DNA from: Anaerolineales bacterium
Lineage (GTDB): Bacteria; Chloroflexota; Anaerolineae; 4572-78; J111
Length of the DNA stretch: 64,000 nucleotides
NCBI GenBank assembly: GCA_020634855.1
Contig: JACKAU010000010.1
Span: 310,001 to 374,000 of the forward strand
Direction of reading: 5' to 3'
Part shown: one piece after another, positions 52,485 through 62,299 of the stretch
Layout of the letters: every line of letters starts with the position of its first letter
How positions within the stretch are numbered: the stretch's first letter is position 1
Notes under the pieces: model-generated
The model's database searches: none
What the model was told of the DNA's origin: nothing
The model's input: only the letters and a program-made list of their open reading frames with translations
Program-made: the position numbers and the translations under genes

Positions 52485-53278
52485 CAGATGAATAGTCATC
52501 TTCTAGCGCAAATGGAACGCATTCTGTGGTTGTACAGGTTGCCGTATGACCCCCTTTACTCAGTCCTGTGTTATGATGAACGACCATGTTTTCTGATTGG
52601 CGACCGTGTTGATCCCTTAGCTATACAAACAGGACAGCTTCGTAAAGAACACTATGCCTATGAAAAATTAGGGTCAGCCGCCTTGTTGGCGGTGCTGAAA
52701 CCGTTGACCGGTCGTCGTTTGGCTCAACTTTAGCCCCGCCGTACTAAACGAGAATATGCTTTGTTTTGTCAAGCGTTGGGGGCGGCTTATCCTGAGGCTA
52801 TCAAACTTCGGCTGGTGCAAGACAACTTGAATACCCATACCATCAGTGCTTTCTACGAAAATTTGCCGGCGGATGAAGCCTTTGCTTTGGCCCAACGCTT
52901 TGAATTCTATTTCACCCCCAAATCGGCCAGTTGGCTCAATATGATTGAGCTTGAGTTTTCAGCCTTGTCTCGCCTTTGTCTGGACTGTCGTATCCCGTCC
53001 TTTGATCGCCTTGAAGCCGAGATCCTTGCTTTTGTGGCTCAACGTGACCGCGACGCTATCAAAGTCAATTGGCAATTCTCTATCCAAGCCGCCAGGCAAA
53101 AACTCAATTCTCATTATTCTGCCGTCCATTCTACCAATTCTAAATTCAAGCTTTCTTAATTTACGATGTAGTTACCTTCCTGTAAATAAACGTGTGGAAA
53201 AGAAAAGCTTTGAGATGATAAGGGGATAATGTAAAACGTAAGTTACAACCCAGGAGTTGACAGGTGTGGTATAAATAG

Positions 53279-53954
53279 AACGAGATCGTCAAAAATGGAA
53301 CCAACCGGTGCGGCAACCAACAGTACTGGTGCAAAGATTGTGGAGCTCGTCGTGTACTCGAACCAAAACGAGAAAATCCGGTTAAAAAAAGCCCTGAGCC
53401 TGAAACTGTACCGAGAACGCTGCAGTATGCGCGGTGTGGCCCGAGTGCTGGATATTTCGCGCCAGACTTTCCGGGATTGGCTGGTCGACCATATCCGCCG
53501 TTTGCCACCCTTACGGCGTACACTCGTCCCGGCTCAGCCTACCGATGTCCTAGAATTGGACGAATTGTGGTCCTTTGTCGGCCACAAGGCCCAAAAACGG
53601 TGGTTGTGGGTAGCTTTGTGTCGCCGCACGCGGCAAGTTGTGGCCTATGCCATTGGCGACCGCAGTGGTCGCACCTGTCGTAAGCTGTGGCAACGCATTC
53701 CTGCCGCCTATCGTCGTTGTCGTTCCTTCAGTGATTTCTGGCACGCTTATGAGCAACTCCTCTCAACCGGTCGTCATCAACTTGTCGACAAGCAGAGTGG
53801 TCAAACTGCTCACGTTGAACGCTGGAACTGTACTCTCAGACAACGCTTGGCGCGCTATGTTCGCAAAACCTTATCTTTTTCTAAGTCTGATAAATTTCAT
53901 CACCTTGTTACTAAATGGTTCATCTTTCATTACAACCTATCACTTACTCCTTGA
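53279..53954 (+). pseudogene. IS1-family transposase, frameshifted
   Basis: The start of the protein is lost: after TAG 53276-53278 one frame reads NEIVKNGTNRCGNQQYWCKD, the InsA-like zinc-finger end, with GARRVLEPK. After the A-run at about 53386 the sense moves to another frame (ORF from 53295), reading RERCSMRGVARVLDISRQT, VLELDELWSFVGHKAQKRWLWVALCRRTRQVV and HVERWNCTLRQRLARYVRKTLSFSKSD. That is an IS1 DDE domain with the ELDELWSF motif. The shift needed is +1, unlike the -1 programmed shift of IS1, and the Cys pairs upstream are missing, so it is called decayed. Confidence 0.8.
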
Positions 53955-54213
53955 CCACTACCGTTTTTTCTATAATATCCAAATTACAGCTTTTGTTGTC
54001 AGCCTACCACCCGGCCCAAAGGCGTTCAAATAATCCGTTTGCCCTTGAAATAGTGTCACACAACTCTGGCCCATCGTGCTGCTGTGGGCCTAAATCATAT
54101 CCCGCTGCCGTCGAAACTGATCGGTCGCTCTCAACCGAGCCGAATGTGTCTGGGCATATACCCGCTCGGCTTCTTTCATATTATCGAACAGATCAGCTCT
54201 GATCTTTCACTGA

Positions 54214-56007
54214 TTACCCCAATACATCCGTTCGGAAGTGGCGAGCGACACTATCCTGGGTGTCGCGGATATACAACAGCGCCTCGCGCAGGTGGCGTTT
54301 TTCTCGACCCAGCAGGTGGTTGATCTGAATCTTGTTATCCGGAGGCCGACCTTCGCTGATTTCGTGGAATTGTTCGCGGAGGCGGAGCCATTGGAGGTAG
54401 CGGAAGGCTTCGGCCAGCGCCGTGGCATCCTCGCGGCTAATCAGGCCGGCCTCGATAGCCGCTTCCAATCGCTCCAGGGTGGAGCGAGTTTGGGACTTCA
54501 TCTGGATAGCATAGATACGCGCCACGGCCACAATGGGGGCAATGCCGCCTTTTTTGAGGTCAACCTGGCCGTCTTCGTCGCGAATGCCCCGAAAGAAGCC
54601 CAACGGTGGGGTGAAACTCAAGGCGTTGCCGGCTAACTGGGCTAAGAAAATCGGCCGGTATTTGGCCTGGGCGATGATGTGGTTCAGGCTGTGCATGGGT
54701 AGAGTGCCGTGAACGGGTCGGAAATCAAAGAAAATAGCGGCTTCGAGCAGCGCTTGGGGTTCGGGTTTGTTAATCCAATCGTTGAATAGCGTTTGCCAGT
54801 GGGCCAAGGGATAGCACCAATTGGTAGCCATGTAGCCGCCGGGACACGCTGGAAAGCCGGCTTGGACCAGTTGGGCTACAACGCATTCGGCTAAATCGGC
54901 AAAATAGGTGCGCGCGGCCGGAGTATCGTCACGATAGACCAGGGCGTTGTCCTGGTCGGTCAGTAGCAACTGCTCCATGCGCCCTTCGGAGCCAAAGACC
55001 AGCCAGGCGTAAGGGGTCGGCGGCGGGCCGAGTTCGGCTTCGGTCATTTTGAGCAGCCGTTTGATCAGCGTATCGTTGAGGCTGGCCACAATACGCCCAA
55101 TCTGATCGACTTGCAAGCCGTCGTTAAAAAGCGCCTGAACCGTGCGGGTGATTTCCGCACGGTAGTTGCCATCCGCCTCGACGGATGGGAGGTGGTCTAA
55201 CTGCTGCAGCAAATAGAGCGGGCTTTTGGCCTGGTAACGCAGCAGATCGTGATTGGTGACAATGCCCGTAATTTGCCCGTCTTGGGTCAAGGGCAAGTGA
55301 TCCGCTCGCTCCTCGATCATAAACAGCATGGCCGCATAGATCGGTGTATCGGCCGGGAGCGATTTGACCGGCCGGACCATAACCTGCTCAACTAGCGTCT
55401 CTGGGCTAATTCCCTCAGCTAACACGTGGTTGACCAGCGCCTTCATCGTAATAATGCCCAACTCCTCACCATCGACCAAAACCGAACTGATACCTTGATC
55501 GCGCATTATCCGGGCCACCTCTTGGATGGATGTTTGGGGCAGCACCACAACCGGAGGCCGATGAATCAGGGTATCGACAGGCCGGGCCAATTCGCTGCCA
55601 AACGTTAATGTATCCAGCTCCCAAGTCTTGTGAAGTTGCTGGCTCAAGTCTCTCAGAAAGAATTCGGCGAATTCTTGGTTGTCGATCAGTTGGTTGAAGG
55701 TGGTTTTGGGGATAGCATACAGGATCACATCGTCGCTGCTGATAGCATCGAACCTTGGCGGGCAGTTCAGCAGCATCGACGGATAGCCAAACGTCTCCCC
55801 CGCGTCGGCGGTGGCGACTTCCTCGCCTCGGTGTAGAAACCGGACGACGCCTTCTCGGATCAGGTAAAAAAATTGGCTCGAAGCGCCGTCTTGCCGGAGG
55901 ATGCACGTGCCGGGCCGGAAATGAAGAATTTGATACGTTTGCTCGATAAGTTCGAGTTCATTGGGTTCTAAATATTCAAATGGGGGACAGACTTTAACAA
56001 AATCCAT
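54214..56007 (-). CDS. cNMP-binding / CBS / DUF294 nucleotidyltransferase protein
   Basis: 597 residues from ATG 56007, preceded by AAGG eight bases upstream. Order: cyclic-nucleotide-binding-like domain (res ~1-125), two CBS domains (~150-265), DUF294 nucleotidyltransferase-like domain (~290-430; LVFGSEGRMEQLLLTDQDNALVY with the two Asp) and a DUF294 C-terminal helical domain (~450-590). Proteins of this layout are thought to sense nucleotides and regulate other proteins, like GlnD without its ACT part. Substrate unknown. Its neighbours (IS remnants, PBP) give no hint. Confidence 0.9.
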   Translation of the reverse strand: MDFVKVCPPFEYLEPNELELIEQTYQILHFRPGTCILRQDGASSQFFYLIREGVVRFLHRGEEVATADAGETFGYPSMLLNCPPRFDAISSDDVILYAIPKTTFNQLIDNQEFAEFFLRDLSQQLHKTWELDTLTFGSELARPVDTLIHRPPVVVLPQTSIQEVARIMRDQGISSVLVDGEELGIITMKALVNHVLAEGISPETLVEQVMVRPVKSLPADTPIYAAMLFMIEERADHLPLTQDGQITGIVTNHDLLRYQAKSPLYLLQQLDHLPSVEADGNYRAEITRTVQALFNDGLQVDQIGRIVASLNDTLIKRLLKMTEAELGPPPTPYAWLVFGSEGRMEQLLLTDQDNALVYRDDTPAARTYFADLAECVVAQLVQAGFPACPGGYMATNWCYPLAHWQTLFNDWINKPEPQALLEAAIFFDFRPVHGTLPMHSLNHIIAQAKYRPIFLAQLAGNALSFTPPLGFFRGIRDEDGQVDLKKGGIAPIVAVARIYAIQMKSQTRSTLERLEAAIEAGLISREDATALAEAFRYLQWLRLREQFHEISEGRPPDNKIQINHLLGREKRHLREALLYIRDTQDSVARHFRTDVLG

Positions 56008-56226
56008 GGGCTTCACCTTTGGAACCCTTGACTAAGGTTACTTACACACGATTACTCGCGAAGTTGAGTTGCTTTTGGCTGTGTCTTTGTGAGGAATTGG
56101 TAACTGACGATGGTTGAAGTCAGGGGAGTGCTACAAGCTGTCTTTGGTCTATGGCCGGATAAATAGGTTTTTAATAACGCTTAACTAGTTTACCTTGAGG
56201 GAGGAGTGGTGTCAAACTCACTGAAA

Positions 56227-59099
56227 CTAAAACCCCGGCCCAACCTGAGGCGGGATTGACGCCGGCGCGAACGGATCGTCCGGATCAGGCGTCGCCGGCG
56301 GTGGAGCTTCAAAGGTATCTGAAGTAATGGCCGCGGGTGAGACGGTCACGGTGATGGTGGCGGTACCGGCCACTGGGCCGGATGAAACCGGCGTGTGGGT
56401 TGCTGGGGGAGTAGTAATCGGCGCTTGCGGCGAGATGGCCTCGGTCGGGTTATCGACCAGAATGCGAATGCGGTCGTCGGTGAAGCCGCCGATTTGATCG
56501 GACACCACCAGGCGCAGCGTGTAAGGGCCGTTAGCGATTTGGGTGGTGTCGAAGGTGCCCAGCAGCCCGCGTCGAACCAGTTGATAATTAGGCCCTTGAA
56601 TCGTGATAAAAGATTGCGGATTGGTGCCTTGACCCAATTCCAACTCGTAGTAGGAGATTTTAGGAGCGACGATCGCGCCTTCGATATCAACCGTACCACG
56701 GACGCTGACGTTATCGATGGGCCGGGTGATGCTGGCCGCCAGATCGCGAGAAGGACAGGACTGGGTCGGCGGCTGTTCGATGTTGTGGGCAATGGCCCAG
56801 GCGCGGGCTTCCGGCGGAAAGATACGGTAGGGCCGTAACTCAACATTGCCCCGGCAATATTTATTGACTCGCAGGTTGGTGTTTAAGTCAATTTCGACGT
56901 ATTGGTGAAAGTCATGATCCGGGCCGAGCGGCGGCTGCTGGTTATAGAAAATTTCGAGGCGCGTTTGGGGACAAAGTTCGCTGGGTAGCGTGCCGGAATC
57001 GGCGCAGACCTCCATCTCCATAATCGAGGCCGGTCGGGGGAAGTCGCGTACCGGCAAATTCTGATGAGCGGCTTCCATAAAATCGTGCCAGATATGGCCG
57101 GCTCCGGTCAACCCATCGACGCCGTCCATCGGCTGATTATCGGCATTGCCGACCCAGACCCGGTTACAATATCGGGGGTGTAGCCGATGGTCCAGCTATC
57201 GCGAAAGTCGTTGGTTGTACCGGTTTTGACCGCCGCCGGTCGCGAGATCTGTAATATTCGGTCAGGATCGAATTCAGGGGTACGAGCCTGGTTATCGGCC
57301 AAAATATCGGTCATTAGGTACGCGTGGGCTTCGTTCAGCGCCCGGCGCGACGGATGGCGCAGCGGTTCGATCTCGCGGCCAAAGTTATCGGTAATTTTGA
57401 GAATGGTTGTCGGCTGAAGCAAAACCCCCTGATTGGCTATGGCTTGATAGGCGTTGGTCATCTCCAGCAGCGAGACTTCGCCGCTGCCCAGAGCCAGCGG
57501 CAGGCCGTAATCCTCCCGGTTCAAGGTGCTGATGCCCAGGCGATAGGCCATCTCTTTGAGGGCGCTGATCTTAACCGCCTCTAGCGTTTTGATGGCCGGA
57601 ATGTTGTACGAGTTGGCCAGCGCGGTGCGCACGGTGACCGGCCCATGAAATTGACCATCGACGTTGCGCGGGCGATAGACATTACCGTTTTCGTCGGGAT
57701 ACTCCACCGGCACATCCCACAGCAAGGAACTCGGCGTCCAACCCAATCGCTCAAACGCGGCCAGGTAAGTCAGTGGTTTGATGGTTGAAGCCGGCTGGCG
57801 CAGGCTGGTCACAATATTGACCTGGCCGTCGATGGTCTCATCGCGGAAGTCGCGGCTGCCGACCAAGGCCAAAATGTGGCCGGTGGCCGGGTCCATGGCG
57901 ATCAGCGCCCCGTTGGTCACGTGGCGACTGGCCAGTTCGGCCACGCGCCGCTCCACGGCCTGTTCAGCGGCGGCCTGCATCGAGGCATCGAGGGTGGTGT
58001 AGACGCGCAAACCGGCCTGGTAAATATATGTGGCCGGCACGTTCTGCTCCAACTCTTCGCGGACCAGGGTCACAAAGTGTGGCGCTTCCAGTGGAAAATT
58101 TAGATCGCGAAAGGTAACCGGGGTGGCCGCGGCCTCGCGGGCTTGGGCCAGGGTAATGTACCCGGCTTCGACCATCAAGCCCAGTACCACTTGCTGGCGG
58201 CCCTTGGCGCCCTCCGGGTTGTGATAAGGATCGTAAATGGCCGGCGACTGAGGTAGCCCGGCCAGCATCGCCGCTTCCGGCAGGGTGAGGTCGCGAGCCG
58301 ATTTGCCGAAATAGGTTTGGGCCGCCGCCTCGACGCCGTAGGAGTGGTTGCCGTAATAAATCTGATTGAAATAAGTTTCCAGGATTTGGTCTTTCGTATA
58401 GCGCCGGTTGATCTCCATGGCCAGCACGGCTTCACGCAGCTTACGCGAGAAGGAGCGGTCAGTGCGTTCTTTGGGCGTCAAAAAGACATTGCGAGCGAGT
58501 TGTTGGGTGATGGTGCTGGCCCCGGACACAATCTCTTTCTCTGACAGGTTGGTAAAGGTGGCGCGCATAATGGCGATAGGATCGACCCCGACGTTGAGGT
58601 AGAAAAAGCGATCTTCGGTGGCGAGGGTGGCATTGATTAAGTGGGGCGAAATTCGGTCGAGGGTAATGTTGGTACGCCGCCCGCCGGTGGGATCGATGAT
58701 CTCCCACAGCAAATTGCCCTCCCGATCTAGAATTTGGGTCGTGGCGAATTGGAGCGAGCGCGAGCGCAGTTCCTCGGCGGGCGGAAGTTGGACGGCAATC
58801 CAAGCGTAGGCGGTAGCGCCCACAATAACCAGGGTACTGACAACAATTAACAGTAGCGAGGCAATATTTACCCCGGTAATCAAATTCCACTGCCAGCGCG
58901 GGCCGGCCTCAATGTCAACCGGCGGGTAGAGCGGCTCGGCTTGTGGCCAATCATCCTGCGGAGAGTTAGTTTGGCGGGCGGTCTGCCGCAGCTTGAAGGT
59001 TCGAAATTTGGCCTGCTGGTGCCAACTCACCAGGTCTTGCATGCTTTTTTTCGGAGGCGTTGGCAAGTCTTCAAACTGAGGCGGCTGTTGGTCGCTCAT
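56227..59099 (-). pseudogene. Class A penicillin-binding protein (PBP1A type) split by a one-base frameshift
   Basis: Two overlapping frames make one protein of ~957 residues. The first part (59099 to 57108) has a TM helix (res ~72-95), the GT51 glycosyltransferase (ATEDRFFYLNVGVDP, GASTITQQLARNVFL) and most of the transpeptidase with STIKPL, ANSYNIP and VKTGTTNDF. The last good residues are GYTPDIVTG, then the frame goes wrong. The second frame (57129 down to 56227) gives MDGVDGLTGAGHIWHDFMEAA and a C-terminal Ig-like module. Restoring one G in the GGG run (57159-57161) yields VTGVWVGNADNQPMDGV, the family sequence. Either a real mutation or an assembly error. It polymerises and cross-links peptidoglycan. 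It lies 15 bases after the TPR lipoprotein gene's stop (same strand). Confidence 0.88.
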
Positions 59100-59114
59100 A
59101 AGGCAAACAGAATT

Positions 59115-60287
59115 CTATTGAGCTGCTGCTAATTCGTCAATTTGAGTTTGGGCTGCTTTTTTTTGCAAATCGTCGCCAAGGATCAAAACCTCGTTGAAAT
59201 CAAGTTTGGCCAGGGACGTTTCGCCGATGGTTTGGTAGACTCGGCCCCGGTCTAAATAAGCGTCGGCATTGGCGGGATCGATATTGACGGCTTCAGTGTA
59301 ATCGGCGATAGCCTGATCGTAGACTTCTTTATCGGCAAAGGCGTTGGCTCGGTTATAATAGGGCCAACTGAGCGGGCTGTGCTCCAGTTCGATAGCTTTG
59401 GTGTAGTCGGCGATAGCCAGATCATATTCGCCGATTTTGCGGTAGGTCAGACCGCGACTGTTGTAGATATAGGCCAGCGGATCGTACTCCAACTCAATGG
59501 CGCGGGTATAGTCGGCGATGGCTTCCTCATTTTTGCCGGTGTAGTAGTAGGTATTGGCGCGATTGTAGTAGGGCAGACCGAGCGGATCGTAATTGAGTTC
59601 GATCGATTTGGTGAAATCATCAATGGCTGCGGCGTAATCTTGCTGCATGTAATAAATATAGCCTCGATTGTAATAGGCATCGGCCAGGGGTTCGTAGCCC
59701 ATTTCGATGGCTTTGGTGTAATCGGCCAGGGTGCCGTCCATCTCCCGGCGGGTGTAACGTTCCTCGGCGCGAGCGAAGTACGCGGCGGCATCAGCCAGCG
59801 GAATGTCGGTCGGTTCGGGCGTAACCGTTGGAACCACCGGTGTTGAGGTAGGCGTCGGCTCGACGGTGACCACCGGCCCTTCAACCTGGACGACCGCGGC
59901 GCGCTGGACCACCTGATCGCCGTAGGTGATGGTTAACGCAATCTGGTAACTACCGGGATCGTTAGGGGCTTGATAGGTGATACAGCAGGTGCCTTGCCCC
60001 TGCGTGATCTCGCCGCCGGAGGTTGTCCAGCGGTATTGAATGGGAATTTCCGCGCCCACAATTTGGACGACGCCCACCTGCGCATCGGTCGTATCGCCCA
60101 CCGTCAGTTGGGCGTTGCCGACAAAGAGTTCGCTGACGTTTTCTTCGACGGAAAAAGGTGTGGCGGTTGGCGTCGGTTGGGCGGCGATGTAGGTATCGAG
60201 GTAGCCCTGAACCGAGTTGCAGCCCAGTAAAGTCAGTCCTAGAATCAGCATAATTTGCCAAAATGAGCGTTTATTTTGGTCAGCCAT
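59115..60287 (-). CDS. TPR-repeat lipoprotein
   Basis: 390 residues from ATG 60287 (GAGGAG upstream; the frame runs 10 codons further back). Lipobox LLGC-N (Cys 23). Res ~45-130 form a PKD/Ig-like beta domain (IPIQYRWTTSGGEITQGQGTCC). After a Thr/Pro linker come six TPR units with a constant 34-35 residue period, most ending EYDPL or similar (for example AIADYTRAIELEYDPL). TPRs bind other proteins. Just upstream of the class A PBP gene and probably in one operon, so it may be a scaffold for outer wall synthesis; this is inference. Confidence 0.85.
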   Translation of the reverse strand: MADQNKRSFWQIMLILGLTLLGCNSVQGYLDTYIAAQPTPTATPFSVEENVSELFVGNAQLTVGDTTDAQVGVVQIVGAEIPIQYRWTTSGGEITQGQGTCCITYQAPNDPGSYQIALTITYGDQVVQRAAVVQVEGPVVTVEPTPTSTPVVPTVTPEPTDIPLADAAAYFARAEERYTRREMDGTLADYTKAIEMGYEPLADAYYNRGYIYYMQQDYAAAIDDFTKSIELNYDPLGLPYYNRANTYYYTGKNEEAIADYTRAIELEYDPLAYIYNSRGLTYRKIGEYDLAIADYTKAIELEHSPLSWPYYNRANAFADKEVYDQAIADYTEAVNIDPANADAYLDRGRVYQTIGETSLAKLDFNEVLILGDDLQKKAAQTQIDELAAAQ

Positions 60288-60390
60288 AAGTCTCCTCGCC
60301 TCAAGGGGGTAAACCAACGGTTTGGGTCTCCTTCATTATAGTTGATTTGGGGCGTTATGACAACCTATTTTTTGAATGTAAGGCAAGCTC

Positions 60391-60419
60391 TTTTCAACCA
60401 ATCCAAAGATCGGTATAAT
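60391..60419 (+). promoter_or_regulatory. Promoter of the zinc-ribbon/pentapeptide operon
   Basis: TTTTCA at 60391-60396, 17-base spacer, TATAAT at 60414-60419. The predicted start, about 60426, lies after the ATG at 60425, so the real start codon must be the GTG at 60440 with GGAGG eight bases before it. Confidence 0.65.
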
Positions 60420-60439
60420 CATAAATGGAGGTACCGACC

Positions 60440-61228
60440 GTGCTGGACACGATTAACGATGAACTGAAACGTTGCCCCTTCTGCGACGAGGAGATTCGGA
60501 TGAAAGCGGTCATTTGCAAGCACTGCCACCAGTGGATGCCGGGCTATACCTACGAGTCAGCTATCCGGGATTTGGTGATTGAAAAACAGGTGACGCAAAG
60601 TAGCCTGACTACCGCCGCTGAAGACAAGCAGACTCGATCCGAACAACTCAAGCTGGCGTTGGCCTGGGCCAAGAGCGATAAAAGACATCCTATGCGCAAA
60701 TTCGATCTGTCGGCTCAAGACCTCAAGGGTATCGACCTGAGTGGGGCCGATCTGCGGGAGGCGAATTTGAGTGAAGCGGATTTAAGCGGCGCGAATCTCA
60801 AAGGCTGTAACTTATCAAAAGCCAATCTTTTCAGAGCTAATCTGCAGGGGGCTAATTTACGGCAAGCCAAATTGGTCGATGCCTACTTAAGGGAGGCGAT
60901 GCTGGAACAAACCGACTTCAGCGGCAGCAGCCTGACGCGAGCCAACATGCGTGGAGTTAATCTCTCCCGAGCCATCCTCTATCGGGTCGATTTAGATCGG
61001 GCCAATCTCAAAATGGCTAAGCTGTATGATGTTAATATGCGCGAATGTTATCTGAAAGACACTAATCTGGAAGGGACTAAAATGGAAGGGGCGCAGCTCA
61101 ACGGAGCGCTGATGGTCCGCGCCAACTTCACCGGCTCGGATGTTACGGCCTTTCAATACAAACGGGCTAAAACTATAGAGGCGATGACTTTGCCCAGCGG
61201 CAAACTTTATAACGGTGAGCAAAGTTGA
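60440..61228 (+). CDS. Zinc-ribbon and pentapeptide-repeat protein
   Basis: 262 residues from GTG 60440; the promoter and the GGAGG position rule out the ATG 15 bases earlier. Cys12, Cys15, Cys26 and Cys29 form a zinc ribbon (RCPFCDEEIRMKAVICKHCHQW). A short charged region follows, then pentapeptide repeats A(D/N)LxX (res ~95-245; LSGADLREANLSEADLSGAN), which fold as a right-handed quadrilateral beta-helix. Pentapeptide proteins include DNA-gyrase-protecting mimics but most are unassigned. Overlaps the next gene by four bases. Confidence 0.82.
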   Translation: MLDTINDELKRCPFCDEEIRMKAVICKHCHQWMPGYTYESAIRDLVIEKQVTQSSLTTAAEDKQTRSEQLKLALAWAKSDKRHPMRKFDLSAQDLKGIDLSGADLREANLSEADLSGANLKGCNLSKANLFRANLQGANLRQAKLVDAYLREAMLEQTDFSGSSLTRANMRGVNLSRAILYRVDLDRANLKMAKLYDVNMRECYLKDTNLEGTKMEGAQLNGALMVRANFTGSDVTAFQYKRAKTIEAMTLPSGKLYNGEQS

Positions 61229-61851
61229 CGGTTAAACCGGAGCAGGCCCAGCCTAAGTCCAATCCTAAATCAGATATCTTGTTTATCGCCTGCGGCGCGC
61301 TGGCCAAGGAAACGAAGGAGATCATCGACCGCCACGGCTGGTCGGTCGAACTGAAGGCGTTGCCGGCCGTTTATCATATGACCCCGCTCAAAATCACCAC
61401 CAATTTAGACGTGATGCTGGAGAAACTTAAGGGGCAGTATCAACGGATCATCGTTGTATACGGCGAATGCGGCGCAACCGGCATCGATACGGTGCTGGAT
61501 CGCCATGAGGTGGTTCGGGTTAGCGGCCCTCACTGCTATGAAATGTATGCCGGGGCCAACGAGTTTGCCCGCTTGATGGATGACGAGCCGGGTACGTTTT
61601 TTTTGACCGATTGGCTGCTGCGGGCTTATGAAAAGGCCGTCTTGAGAGGATTGGGGTTGGACAAACATCCGGAGCTGGCCCCGCTTTACTTTGGTAATTA
61701 TCACCGCTTGGTCTATCTTAGCCAAGCCCCGACTGAAATGTTAATCAAAAAAGCTCAAACGATTGCCGCTTCGATGGGCTGGACGTTTGAGCATCGTTAT
61801 GTTGGATATGGAGAATTAGAAACTCGACTTGTAAACTTGATGACCCCCTAA
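61225..61851 (+). CDS. DUF1638 protein
   Basis: 208 residues from TTG 61225, whose TTGA overlaps the stop of the pentapeptide gene. DILFIACGALAKETKEII, VVYGECGATGIDTVL, GPHCYEMYAG and FFLTDWLLRAYEKAV match the DUF1638 pattern, with conserved Cys and His that may bind a metal or cofactor. DUF1638 genes are often seen with corrinoid-dependent methyltransferase clusters, but none is here. The exact function is unknown. Confidence 0.78.
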   Translation: MTVKPEQAQPKSNPKSDILFIACGALAKETKEIIDRHGWSVELKALPAVYHMTPLKITTNLDVMLEKLKGQYQRIIVVYGECGATGIDTVLDRHEVVRVSGPHCYEMYAGANEFARLMDDEPGTFFLTDWLLRAYEKAVLRGLGLDKHPELAPLYFGNYHRLVYLSQAPTEMLIKKAQTIAASMGWTFEHRYVGYGELETRLVNLMTP

Positions 61852-61867
61852 AGGAGCTACAACACTT

Positions 61868-62296
61868 ATGACTTTCGACGACTTAGACGACCTGTCAAGC
61901 GACCAGATGCTGGAACTGCTAACCGACCTCTGTTTCGACCTGTGGGCTTCGATCCACGCCACCGATGATGGGCTGCCGGATTACCCGTTGGCCCGAGGAA
62001 TCATCAGAAAAATGACCTACGGTATCGCCAAATTTCGCAATGTAGCCGCTTTTTTTACGGCCGATTTCGAATACAGCAGCATCGAAGATACCCAGGAGTA
62101 TGCTCGTGAAATCGCCAGTTACCTTAATGAGTATGGCAACCGCGTACCCTTGCCGGTTTACCGCGAATTTGTCGATTGGATCACCACCACCGAGCGTCTC
62201 AAACGTGAGCGAGAGCGCACCGCCCGGCAAAGTTCAACCTCGCTCATCGAAGAGGTCGAGGAATATTTGGAGATGCACCGCACCACCCACATTTAA
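61868..62296 (+). CDS. Acidic helical protein, unknown
   Basis: 142 residues, AAGGAG before ATG. Mostly helical and strongly acidic near the start (DDLDDLSSDQMLELLTDL); ends in a charged coiled-coil-like region (TTTERLKRERERTARQ). No family recognised. It is 16 bases after the DUF1638 gene on the same strand, so it is the third gene of that unit. Its stop lies three bases from the stop of the converging ABC ATPase gene, leaving no room for a separate terminator. Confidence 0.7.
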   Translation: MTFDDLDDLSSDQMLELLTDLCFDLWASIHATDDGLPDYPLARGIIRKMTYGIAKFRNVAAFFTADFEYSSIEDTQEYAREIASYLNEYGNRVPLPVYREFVDWITTTERLKRERERTARQSSTSLIEEVEEYLEMHRTTHI

Positions 62297-62299
62297 TTT

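Larger units (their letters stand above)
51081..53159 (+). pseudogene. IS630-family transposase, decayed and split by another IS
   Basis: The N-terminal HTH part (LLELDRGKTYSVVSQTLNVNHNTM, then DKPRTGRPIEIDD) reads from 51081. Two frameshifts follow, near 51412 and in the A-run at 51482. The chain then reads KNKLKPHLKRTWCIGQM up to 51534, where an IS481-like element is inserted. It resumes after 52485 as NSHLLAQMERILWLYRLP with the IS630 catalytic blocks YDERPCF, LVQDNLNTH and SWLNMIELEF. An in-frame TAG at 52731-52733 stands where relatives have Gln. Removing the insert joins the codons exactly. Clearly inactive. I could not find its terminal inverted repeats. Confidence 0.88.

Noticed and set aside
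53380..53395. Programmed IS1 frameshift at the A-run
   Set aside because: The frame change needed is +1 (or -2), not the -1 shift of IS1, and the zinc-finger end is incomplete, so decay is the simpler reading.
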